Below, in pieces: positions 35,370 through 45,104 of a DNA stretch of 64,000 bases. The DNA comes from Phoma sp. XZ068 (Eukaryota; Ascomycota; Dothideomycetes; Pleosporales; Didymellaceae). How positions within the stretch are numbered: position 1 is the first letter of the stretch; every line of letters starts with the position of its first letter. The position numbers and the translations under genes are program-made. Below the pieces are notes generated by a model, which was not told the origin of the DNA, did no database searches, and saw only the letters and a list, made by a program, of their open reading frames with translations. Location: positions 372,001 to 436,000 of the forward strand of contig RBKR01000015.1 of the NCBI GenBank assembly GCA_004835665.1. Reading direction: 5' to 3'.

Positions 35370-36269
35370 ATGCAGCTCATTACTGTCCTTTCCGTCGCGA
35401 CCTCCATGGTCGCAACTGCCTCTGCCAGGAGCGCAGTCTCGCTCAACAAGGAGTGCGATACCAGCAAGCCTTTGGCCCGTGTCCACAACCGATGCAACTA
35501 CGACGTACACCTCTGGTCCGTTTATAAGGGCGACGGCTGCCCTTCAGACGAGATGGTCACCCTGAAGTCCGGCGAGACCTACCAGGAGAACTACGCCGAC
35601 CCCAAGGGCGGAGACGTCGGTGTTTCTATCAAAATTTCCAGGTCGCAGCAGTGCAAGGGCAACGACATCACCCAGTTTGAGTACTTCATCCAGAAGAACT
35701 CTCCTGGCTTCAACTACAACTACCTCGATGTTTCTTACGTTGACTGCCCTTCGAACTCCGCAGACTGCCCCACCAGGCAAGAGGGCTACTACCTCGTCGC
35801 TGGCTCCCAGAGTGGCGCCGCTAAGGCATCCTCCGCCAACACCTGGTGCCCGGTCATGTCCTGCAACGATCCTGCATCCTGCAACAAGATCTCCTATGTC
35901 CTTCCTGATGACGTCCAGACCAAGACTTGCGAGCCTGACCAGAACGTCGACTTCTACATGTGCGGTGGAGAGGCTCCCGGCAATGAGAGCGCTGCTCCCA
36001 AGTCCTCTGCTGCTCCCTCCAAGGAGGCACCTTCTTCGAAGCCCCAGCCCACCTCCAGCGCTGCTGCTTCCTCCACCAAGGACAGCTACGAGACCGACTT
36101 CAAGGTCGCCGCTGCCGCCGCCGTCACACCTGCTCCCAAGCCTGAGGAGGTCAAGCCGCCGCAGGTCAAGACCAAGACTGAGGTCGTCTACGTTACCGCC
36201 TACGAGACCATCAACGCGAAGAGGCACGCTCACGGCCACGCGCGCCGCCACCAGCCCTTCCACGCATAA
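35370..36269 (+). CDS. secreted cysteine-rich protein, BYS1/thaumatin-like fold candidate
   Basis: An intronless 299-residue secreted protein. Residues 1-19 are a clear signal peptide (MQLITVLSVATSMVATASA). The mature part to about residue 198 has 11 cysteines (29, 42, 57, 95, 126, 133, 160, 165, 171, 187, 198). The segment RCNYDVHLWSVYKGDGC ... TLKSGETYQENY ... GVSIKISRS resembles the BYS1/thaumatin-like domain of fungal secreted proteins, in which a Cys-x-x-x-V-x-L-W-S-V strand starts the domain. From residue 200 on, the protein is low-complexity Ser/Ala/Pro. It ends in a dibasic KR followed by a His-rich tail (HAHGHARRHQPFHA) that could be Kex2-cleaved. It lies isolated in gene-sparse DNA. 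An effector or cell-wall role is possible but inferred. Confidence 0.85.
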   Translation: MQLITVLSVATSMVATASARSAVSLNKECDTSKPLARVHNRCNYDVHLWSVYKGDGCPSDEMVTLKSGETYQENYADPKGGDVGVSIKISRSQQCKGNDITQFEYFIQKNSPGFNYNYLDVSYVDCPSNSADCPTRQEGYYLVAGSQSGAAKASSANTWCPVMSCNDPASCNKISYVLPDDVQTKTCEPDQNVDFYMCGGEAPGNESAAPKSSAAPSKEAPSSKPQPTSSAAASSTKDSYETDFKVAAAAAVTPAPKPEEVKPPQVKTKTEVVYVTAYETINAKRHAHGHARRHQPFHA

Positions 36270-37400
36270 ATCTTGCCATTATCAATTTGTACATGACTGG
36301 CATGTTAGGTGTTGGGGAGAGACCGTGTTGTCGCATATTCTACGCCGATAATCCAAATACCTATTTCGCGATATACCCAGGGAGAGAGAGGAGAGGGACG
36401 GAATCGATATCATTCCAAGTAATGACGAGGCAGACAGCGTCGCAGGCAATATATTCTTTCATACCACAATCATCATCGACGCGCACCCTGCCATTGCTTG
36501 TGTTTGCTTTCCACTTCCTCCCTGCGACTCCAATTCGCTCGACAACTTCATCGCGATATAGACTTGGGATTCGGCGCTTCCTTTCTTGGTCACATTCTTA
36601 TCTCACGATGTCATGACATATACCATCTTGGGGTTCTGGTCCTCCTCACTGGGGCTAGCGGGATTCGTTTCTCCTTTCTTCGATTCTTCAGGAGCATGCC
36701 TCCTTCCTTTTCGAGACGGACAAGGAGATGTCCCAGGCTTGGTGTGTGTATCCCTCTAGTCAAAATCAATATAGACTGTCGCTATCAATCAAAATTACTT
36801 CCTCAATTTGGCCCGTCAATCCTGTGCTATCTTGGCTCGATTCGTTGTGATCTGAGCCTTCGCAATCTCGCTTGCTGGCTTCCGCGGCCTTGTTCGTATC
36901 GCGCGACGGCTATTGCGGCTTCACGATCTTCATTGAATAAGTTCCGTTCGTTACCCCGTGCAAACAGCTCGGTGTCTTACGAGGTCCCTCTTCTCCACAT
37001 TTTGTTTCGTGATTTCTATGTAAGGTTCGAAACATCTGCAGAAGCTGGAGGCTTACGCTGCGCCGCCTCCTGTCAACAGCGCCACACCCTCAGTCCCGCT
37101 CAAGATAGTTATTGTCTCGACTGTTGATGATCTTCAACCTGCAGCCTCTCACAACCTGCATAAACCGTTGGAGCGTTTGGGGACCAAGCTTTGCGATCGA
37201 CATGTATATCGCACGACTGTTGTTTGCTATCGCAAGCATCCTTGCGACCGTTTGTACGCTGACTTCACATGAACAAACGCTATTTCACTGCATCATATCA
37301 ACACCACATACTCTTCAACTGTGATTGTGTTTCTTCCTTACGGTCTGAAGTTACAGATTCCGCACTCGCGCGAATTCCGTTTGGTACTGTCTAACTGTCC

Positions 37401-37439
37401 AGAGCCACGTGTACCACGGTCGCCATCGCACGTGGCTCT
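37401..37439. repeat. 11-bp perfect inverted repeat with CACGTG arms
   Basis: AGAGCCACGTG (37401-37411) and CACGTGGCTCT (37429-37439) are exact reverse complements with a 17-bp spacer. Each arm contains the E-box CACGTG, so it could be a double bHLH site or a hairpin. Confidence 0.8.
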
Positions 37440-38231
37440 CGTCTAGAAGGCCAAGAACATCCATCAACACTCGTATTTTCAACAATTTGCATTCCGGCAA
37501 TTCTGCTCGTCTCGCGTGCAGTGCCGGTGCCTTGCAGCCCGTTGCCAGCCACGCGCCGCTTCAACACATCACCACGCAAAAACCCTTGCGACAGACTTTT
37601 CGCCGTGCTGCAGTAGTTTTACATTCTAGAGTCCCCACTTCCTTCTCCTTCGCGGGCCCTCGGTGCGCCCTTGCATGAACAGCTCAACGCCTTCTCCAGT
37701 TTTCCACCCACGCATGCGTCAGGGAGCCCACAAGTGCGCCCAAACTGTGGTGTCGGCGGCCTGCCGATATCGATAGGCTTGACCGGTATCGATAAGCAAA
37801 TCCCGCACTTACGCAGTGCTTTCGTCACCGGCTCATGCAGCGTTCCTGGTTTCTGTGCTCGTTGGTGGGCCCTTTTACAAATGCCAGCGAATGAGGATAT
37901 TCTCTGTCTAAAAAGTTGGATGTTGTTGGTAGTTCACGGCGGTGTATGTGGAGAGTTTTGCAACTCTAGAACTGGCAGACATGCATGTTGAGTCCGCTCA
38001 ACCTCGCCGTTGATCTCTGGAGTCTCCACGGGCAGGAACTGACTCTGACCTAGGAGGATGATGTCAAAGGCTTGGTCGTAGAAGAACAGCGGTGTTTGCA
38101 ACCCTGTCGATGTCTTAGATGCTTGCTTACACATAAGATGGCTGTAAAGAAAACAAGAACTGTCTACGAACTAGACAGGGCTTTTGGGGAACTGGTTCCG
38201 TGCATCCATATGTAACCCCGAGACCTTCGGT

Positions 38232-38343
38232 GGCTGGGAATCGGGCCTGAACGGCCTCACTAACTTTCACTGAGAGGAAGTTGGGCCGGCTGGGAATCGG
38301 GCCTGAACGGCCTCACTAACTTTCACTGAGAGGAAGTTGGGCC
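38232..38343. repeat. perfect 56-bp tandem duplication
   Basis: Two identical 56-bp units (38232-38287 and 38288-38343) begin GGCTGGGAATCGGGCC and end GAAGTTGGGCC. A third copy starts at 38344 but stops matching after GGCTG. Perfect identity implies a recent event. Confidence 0.95.
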
Positions 38344-39423
38344 GGCTGTCCTCCGAGTGAACTTATTGTTGGGCCTTGTTGGAGATTGCACCTTGTCTGA
38401 ACGAAGGCGAATGTAACGAGGTCTGAGAACATTCAAACATACTGAACGCAATACCGAGTCGATAATACTGACTCCCATAATGTTCAACTGTCCCATTTCA
38501 AACCTTATCGGCAACTCGAACCCGGACCATTCATTGTGCCTCTTGCACAACATATTTCCCCGATCAATAACGTTTACAACAATTTTGTCAGGTTCCTGGC
38601 AATGCGACCATATCCCATCGATCTTCATATTCTGTCTGCCAACTTGAATTGCGTTTAAGACATGGAGCATGATTCGGCTGCCCAGCACTGTACATGAGTT
38701 TGAAGCCGGCACTAACATGGTCCATAAGAGACTTGACGTTCGCTGTTGGCGTTTTAATGAGTGTCATGCTAACAGGTTGGATAAAGCTATCTAGGTATAA
38801 CTGCACTTGACTGGCGTCTCTGAGTGTCGCTATCAGAATAGAATTGATCTGTAGTAGTCCAATAGCCACGTCATTCCTATCAAGTATAATCCGAGGTGCA
38901 AGTCATATCTTCGACATGAGACTGACTTTTGTAAGAAGGTATGTTTGGTGCAAGACCAGAACTGACACACCCTTGGGTCGGAAAGAGCATTAAACTAGGA
39001 AGTGCAACTGTCAAGCAAAGGACCTGAAATAAGGTGTCAACTGCCGTTCTCGGAAGGGGTCTGAGAAGCAACCAACGAAGGAAGCAAAACAATCAGTGAA
39101 GCATATCAAGTCACCAAGAACAACATGAGCGATGAGGTGGCAAGAGGAAATCGTTTGGCACAAAGTCTAATCTACAGAAGGAACAACGAAACTTTTGCGC
39201 CGCCAAGGCACCACCTCCCCAACAGGCGCGCCTGGTGTGAGAGCAGGAAGGCACTACGAAAACAACACATAGAAAGAAAGCAATCAAGACAGCTAGCCGC
39301 TAACGCGACCTCCAACGCCAATGTGTATGAACCAAACCAAACACCGATTCGCCCACTTCCACCTCCAGCGTGACGCCTCAGTGGTCGATCAGCCGCTTGA
39401 GCTGTACGGACCAGATGCGAAAA

Positions 39424-40092
39424 TCAAAGGGTCGAGGGAGGAGTCTTGCATTTGGAGCAGCCTGTAGGCTCAGTGGTAGGCTTAGCAGCCTTGCCCTTGC
39501 CCGCGGCCTTCTTCAAGTCGTCCTCCGAGAGTTTGCGTGTGTTCTGAGGTGTGAAGATTACGGGCTTCGCGGTGCATTTGCGTGTTCGACCGTTCTTGCC
39601 GTCCTCAATCGTGTCGCAGTCAAGAGGCGGAAGTGTAACATCGTTGACAGAGGTCCAGGTCGCGCTGTGGAAGGGTTGATCAGTCTGCATAAGGAGGATG
39701 GGGTAGAGTAAAATCAGATAAACTTACTCGTTGCACTTCCACACGTGGTGGATACGATAGCTCGCATCAGTGGAGCCCTTCTTCAGATCAAAGACTAGCC
39801 GACTGGTCTTCTCACCAGCGATGTTGCACTCGTTGGCGTTAGAAGGGATGTCGACGCCGTCAGCCTCACAGTTCGCACCAGCCATGACACGGTCTTCGGC
39901 ATTGGAGTCGACGGTGAACGAGGACTGGATATTGAAGCTGACAAAAGCATAAGATCGAGACCGAGCGAGCGTGTACTCCGACAAGACGTATGAGACGGGT
40001 GCGCACTGTTCGTCGCCGGGAGCAGGCTTCTGAGCCGGGGCGGCGATGATGGCGACAGGGAAGAGGAGAGCGGCAACTGTGGCGAAGAGCAT
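39424..40092 (-). CDS. secreted cysteine-bearing protein of unknown function
   Basis: Exons 40092-39728 and 39664-39424 give 201 residues. A signal peptide is clear (MLFATVAALLFPVAIIAAPA). The mature protein has eight Cys (30, 75, 89, 120, 138, 152, 191, 194). The splice runs from GCAACGA|GTAAGT to CCACAG|CGCG and joins KCNDATWTSVNDVTL; an earlier acceptor (ATGCAG) gives the wrong frame. The pattern of a first Cys, SEYTLARS, then VSFNIQSS and later a Cys pair is loosely like the Alt a 1 (AA1-like) beta-barrel family, but this is only a weak resemblance by eye. The C-terminus is Lys/Ala/Thr/Pro-rich, ends with a CSKC motif, and is probably disordered. Small secreted effector is a reasonable hypothesis. 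Confidence 0.8.
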
Positions 40093-41407
40093 GTTGGATA
40101 GTGGAATGATCAGGAAGGTTGATTGGGTCGTTGGAGTACAAGTGGATAATTGCGTGGGTATGGATGTTGAAGAATGGTTTGAGTATTGGTATCGACGCCA
40201 AAAAGCTCTTGAGTGGAGTAATGATGAGAAGGTCTGAACTGGTGGTTAGGCGGTGTTAAATACCCAGTGTTTGGGGCCTGAGCGCTTTACCGTGGTGCTG
40301 CACCTGCAGTTGCTTCAGTCAAGTTGTGAGTAAACATCTGATCGAAGTAAGAGCGGGAGCGCAGACATGAGTTGTGAAGGAGCATACTGCAAAGCACGCG
40401 CGCGGGCAGCCACTCACGCGACCGAGATCGCTTTTGAAGTAGCTGCAATGATCTCAGGTGTACAGTATACACCTGGAATCTGGCATGTGCAATGTATGCA
40501 GCGCTCATGGCCACAAGCGATACTGAACTCGCCCACTTCAGACCAGTGTTGATAAGACGAATGCACTGATATCCTTGGTACCTGCCGGGTATTCATTATT
40601 TAAGGCCAGGCAGCATATCTGAACTCTCTCGCGAATAGACAGTCGCGCCTTGGTTGCCATTGTGTGGACGAAAGGTCTGCTTGCCGTGACAATGTCATCT
40701 TCCAGCTGCGCCTTCTACGCACTGGGTCCATGAATGAGAACATTACGATACTGAATTATAGTCCAAGGCGGTGCCGCCAGTAGGAGCGCTGCATATGCGA
40801 ACCGTTTCGTACTTTCTCTGCTTCTTGAACAAAAAGTCTAAACGAACTCGGCGGCTAGGCAGGGGTAAGGAGCAGGATACACAGTGTTGAAGATTCATTA
40901 CAAGAGCTAACCCAACGGCTGTCAAGGGAGTCTCGGTAGTAGGAGCGCCGTACAAGCTCAGTGTCGGTTTCGTACGTTTCTCTCTTTCATTGAAGCAGCC
41001 ATCGTGGACGAAAATCGGTAGTATTACGGGCCAAAGAGCCGAATGAATCTTGAAATGTCATACTGCCTTTAACACAAGCAACACCATGATAATTCATTAA
41101 CGTTATAAATGTGTATAATTTACCTCGACATGTGCAACGATTGGATGTGTGCTAAGTGAGCACTTGGGAGTGAGAGTATCCTAGCGTGAGGTGAAGTCAC
41201 CTGCACAGCGAGGCCTAGATACACGAGAAAGGTCATTGTGTCTGCCTCTAGTTTTGGACGACGTCTTATATTTCAATGCGTATGCCCCAGAGGTAGGAGT
41301 GTTGGTGAAGCTGGCAGGGATAGGCGACGTATCGATAGGGTCTAATAAGCGAGAGCTGCGGGAGCATCGTCATGTTGCCAGCATGGACGTAATCGCAGGA
41401 CAGCACC
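40093..41407. other. 1.3-kb intergenic region
   Basis: Promoters of the divergent secreted-protein gene and UFE1. Around 40.76 and 40.94 kb two imperfect direct repeats share AGTAGGAGCGC(T/C)G and CG(G/A)TTTCGTAC words. An AT-rich patch lies near 41090-41125. Confidence 0.45.
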
Positions 41408-42594
41408 ATGAACATCACTCCGGTTCTCAACCAGGTGCTGGCAAGCCACAATGCACAGCCTGTCGAGCCATATGTTTTCCGCGTGGAGAACTTGGACGAG
41501 TTTCTGAAGGAAGCATACCGGATTGTAGGCCACGTTACTTGTCCCTGCTTTGAGGGGTGGTGCTAACAGCTACAACAGCGAACACATATCACAAAGCTTC
41601 GCACAGATCTGAAATCGATACGGCAGAGCTACCTATCTACTGCACCACCGCCGCGGCGAAAGCAGCTTGCGCGCGCCAACACTGCCTCTACGACTGCGGA
41701 CAAAGACTCGAAGTACCTTACCGATGCGCAACGTAACGAGATCGACGCACAGGCGAAACAATCTTTGCGCGAGCTGAACCATGCGATCAACGTTCTACGA
41801 GAGGCCGAAGGGGTACGGCAGAGCACGGTGTCGCAGTTAGCCATACGTAAGCGCGCAAAGCAAGGGTTGGGCGCATTAGGACGATGGGCAGCAGGAGGCG
41901 CAATAACGGCAAAGAGCCCGGAGGAGGAGCTCGAGGAGGCCAAGGCGAACACGATCAAGGCACACAGGGAGAGCGTTATTTGGACGCTGCAGAATGCGCT
42001 GGAGCAATGCGGTCAATTCCAGAGCTCGATGATGGAGATACGGCTGATGAGGGAGGTGGAGAAGAGCAAGAGCGTGCTTTATAAGACAAGGGCTACCATG
42101 CCGTCGAATGACTATGGTGGTTTGAATGGTGGAAGCAGCGCGGATGGAGGCTCGAAGGACTACCGCGAGAAGACGTCGAACGTGCAGGACGAGTCGAATG
42201 CTGCAATCGAGCAGCAACTCGACCCTGAGCAACTTCAGCTGTTTGCGCAAGAGAACCAAGACATGCTCAAGCAGTATGAAGACCAGCTCGATAAAGTTCG
42301 GTATGTAGCCTGCCCCTTCCTTAGACCTGAGGTCCGCCTAACAGTGCATACAGTGCTGCCGAGAAGTCGCTTGTGGAAGTCTCAGAGTTGCAGTCTACGC
42401 TTGCGAGCAATCTCGAGATACAGTCTGCACATATCGAACAGCTGGTGGAGGACTCGTTCAATACGACGGAGAATGTCGGGAGCGGAAACAAGGAGCTCAA
42501 GCGGGCAACGGAGAGAAGGAGCACAGCGCAGATGGTCTTCTACGGCACGTCTGCGTTCTGCACGCTGCTTGTTTTGTGGGACCTGTTCATATGA
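41408..42594 (+). CDS. UFE1: ER t-SNARE Ufe1 / syntaxin-18
   Basis: Ufe1 is the ER-resident Qa-SNARE for retrograde Golgi-to-ER vesicle fusion and ER homotypic fusion. Exons 41408-41524, 41579-42300 and 42354-42594 give 359 residues. The N-terminus MNITPVLNQVL ... FRVENLDEFLKEAYRI, joined to RTHITKLRTDLKSIRQSYLS, is the syntaxin-18 N-terminal domain. The SNARE motif starts near EQQLDPEQLQLFAQENQDML and runs over the last intron (DQLDKVR|AAEKSLVEVSELQSTLASNLEIQSAHIEQL). It ends in a tail anchor (MVFYGTSAFCTLLVLWDLFI). The ATG at 41408 has a CACCATGAA context. Length and architecture match the family. Confidence 0.92.
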
Positions 42595-43169
42595 CAGGTT
42601 GGGTTGTCAGAAATACAAAGTCAGGTGCTCGTACACGCCAAACATGTGAAGGTATCTCGAATGCAGTGCAGCCTCGTCAAAGTTATTCGCGCAACCCCAG
42701 GATGCATTCGCCAGGAATAGCAAGTGTGTCCTTGTTCTGTCGGCGTTTTGGCCGTTGCAAGACCCACAAGCCGCAGGATGCTCGGGCGAACTTCGTAACC
42801 GCGTAGGGCTCAGCCAGATCTGTCTTGGAATCCCGCTGCATGTGAGAGGTCGAGTGTGCACGGGGGCTCGTTGACATCACCACGGACCATGACTGAAGGT
42901 GTGCCTCGTGCCTCGGCTTGACGGTGCCCTGCGGCTGTCAACCACAAGCTCTTAAGTAAAGCAGCCGGAACGCGTGCTGGCGATGCAACATTATTTTAAT
43001 CTCTCGTCTCGAGCGGCTCCTCAGCTCCGCATCCCCTTGACCGGCAGCATCGTCGCAGCATTTGCGGGGCTTAGCGCATACGTGGGGCGTCTGCGGCTTC
43101 CCAGTTAGGCCCGTGAAACGTAAAGCAAAGTACCTTAGTATTTGGTGGTGTGTTGGACGTGTTGCAGTC
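42595..43169. other. intergenic region UFE1 to aspartate aminotransferase
   Basis: 575 bp of spacer and promoter. GTTGCAG just before the ATG at 43170 could be an acceptor of a 5' UTR intron. Confidence 0.4.
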
Positions 43170-44631
43170 ATGCCAGACTCACCTCAGCACTCCCTTACCT
43201 CTCCTTCACCTGCCGCTTCCTCCTCCCAATCCTCCTCCAACCTCCGTCTCTCCCAAATATCCACACAACTCGCCCCAATGGCTGCCTCAGCTTTCGATGC
43301 AACCGCCGTCCCCCAGGCGCCCGAAGATGCGCTCTTCGGGCTGATGGCCGCGTATCGCCGCGACACCGACAGCAACAAGGTCGACTTGGGCATTGGAGCC
43401 TACAGAGACAACAACGCCAAGCCATGGGTCCTGCCTGTGGTGAAGAAGGTGAGTGTTCCTGCCCCAGCTGCGCTGGTAGCTATCTGCTCACTCTCCGCGA
43501 CAGGCCGACGAGATCCTCCGCAAGGACCCCGACCTCAACCACGAGTACCTGCCCATTGCCGGTCTACCCGACTTCACCTCCGCCTCTCAGAAGCTTGTCC
43601 TCGGCGGTGACAGCCCCGCCCTCAAGGAAAAGCGAGTTCGTAGCTCTACCCACCGTGACGTGACCCGTGACTGACACAGTTCGCAGGTTACCAGCTTGCA
43701 GACCATCTCCGGTACCGGCGCCGTGCACCTGGGCGCCCTTTTCTTGCAGAAGTTCTACAAGACCAACACCGAGCGCACTGCTTACTTCTCCGACCCTACC
43801 TGGCCGAACCACTTCCAGATCTTCTCCAATGTTGGTCTGCAGCACAAGACATACCCCTACTTCTCCAAGAAGACCAAGGGCCTTGACTTCGATGGCATGT
43901 ACGGTGCGCTAGAAAGCGCGCCTGAGGGCAGCATTGTCGTACTGCACGCCTGCGCCCACAACCCCACAGGTGTTGACCCCACACAAGATCAGTGGAAGAA
44001 GATTGCAAATGTCATCCGCGCGAAGAAGCACTTCCCGTTCTTCGACACAGCCTACCAGGGCTTCGCTTCCGGCGACCTTGCCAAGGATGGCTGGGCCATC
44101 CGCTACTTCGTTGAGCAAGGCTTCGAGCTCTGCATTGCGCAGTCCTACGCGAAGAACTTTGGCCTCTACGGCGAGCGTGCCGGTTGCTTCCACTTCGTCA
44201 CGTCACCTGCATCTGATGCCCAGTCAACAGTCACCCGTGTCGCTTCGCAACTCGCCATCCTCCAGCGGTCCGAGATCTCGAATCCTCCCGCATATGGCGC
44301 TCGCATTGCCTCGACCGTCCTGAACGACCCACAGCTCTTCTCCGAGTGGGAAGCCAACCTCCGCGAGATGTCCGGCCGCATCAAGGAGATGCGCAGTGCG
44401 CTCCGCAACAAGCTCGAGGAGCTCGGCACTCCCGGCACATGGAACCACATTACAGATCAGATTGGCATGTTCAGCTTCACAGGGTTGACTGAGCAGCAAG
44501 TCCTGAAGCTGCGTGAAGACTCACACATCTACATGACCAAGAACGGCCGTATCTCCATGGCAGGTCTGAACACCAACAACGTCGAGTACTTCGCCAAGGC
44601 TGTCGATAAGGCTGTCAGGGCGACGCAGTAG
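43170..44631 (+). CDS. AAT2: aspartate aminotransferase
   Basis: This PLP enzyme interconverts aspartate + 2-oxoglutarate and oxaloacetate + glutamate. Exons 43170-43448, 43504-43635 and 43687-44631 give 451 residues. Family landmarks are KVDLGIGAYRDNNAKPWVLPVV, HEYLPIAGL, TISGTGAVHLGA, ACAHNPTGVDPT, and the PLP-lysine segment QSYAKNFGLYGERAG. The ending GRISMAGLNTNNVEYFA is also typical. The first 36 residues are Ser/Pro/Gln-rich with a single Arg, unlike a mitochondrial presequence. A second in-frame ATG at 43278 (MAASAFDATAV, CCCCAATGG context) gives a 415-residue protein matching cytosolic enzymes. I think that is the main product, but the longer form cannot be excluded. Confidence 0.95.
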
Positions 44632-45104
44632 GTTGTTGGAATAGAGGTTGCTGGCGCTGTAGACTTGGGCGAAAAGCCACTCTTACATAAGTTTGAGACT
44701 GCGTCGTCTCGTGTAGACGTGTCGCGGACTCGATAATGACGAGAGGAGGATCGAATGATCCCCTTGTGTACCTATAGACCACTGTCGACCTCACTGAAGG
44801 CTTCATGAATCACGACTCCATCTCCACCAGTTCTTCACACCATTTCGATATTGGGTGTGCTATGCTGACCCAAATAGTCCGTTGTACAACATGCGCTACG
44901 TTAAAACGACTAAATTACTGCTTAGACAAGACCAGATTACAATCACGAGAGGTTGACCCAGAACGCATCGCACATTTCGCTAACAAAGCACACAACTGAC
45001 ACACAACAAGCCCAAACCAGTGCAACATACGATCCATCAATTTCTCTCTACTGCTAATATGTATACGTTAAAAGAAGGGTATCTACAAACATCATTGAAC
45101 ATCA
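44632..45104. other. convergent spacer
   Basis: 473 bp between the 3' ends of the aminotransferase and the Gag-like gene. Only short frames occur; it is read as 3' UTRs. Confidence 0.5.

Larger units (their letters stand above)
36270..39423. other. 3.1-kb gene-free stretch with repeats
   Basis: The first ~1 kb is pyrimidine-rich on the plus strand (TTCTTTCC-type runs) and includes the 3' UTR of the secreted protein. A hairpin-type inverted repeat lies at 37401-37439 and a perfect 56-bp tandem duplication at 38232-38343. The 209-codon frame at 36498-37127 has no domain and is probably chance. Confidence 0.5.

Noticed and set aside
35544..36263. 239-codon minus-strand frame
   Set aside because: Antisense of the secreted-protein gene; Val/Gly/Leu composition typical of antisense shadows.
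36498..37127. 209-codon plus-strand frame
   Set aside because: Lies in pyrimidine-rich DNA that yields Ser/Leu/Phe/Cys by chance; no domain.
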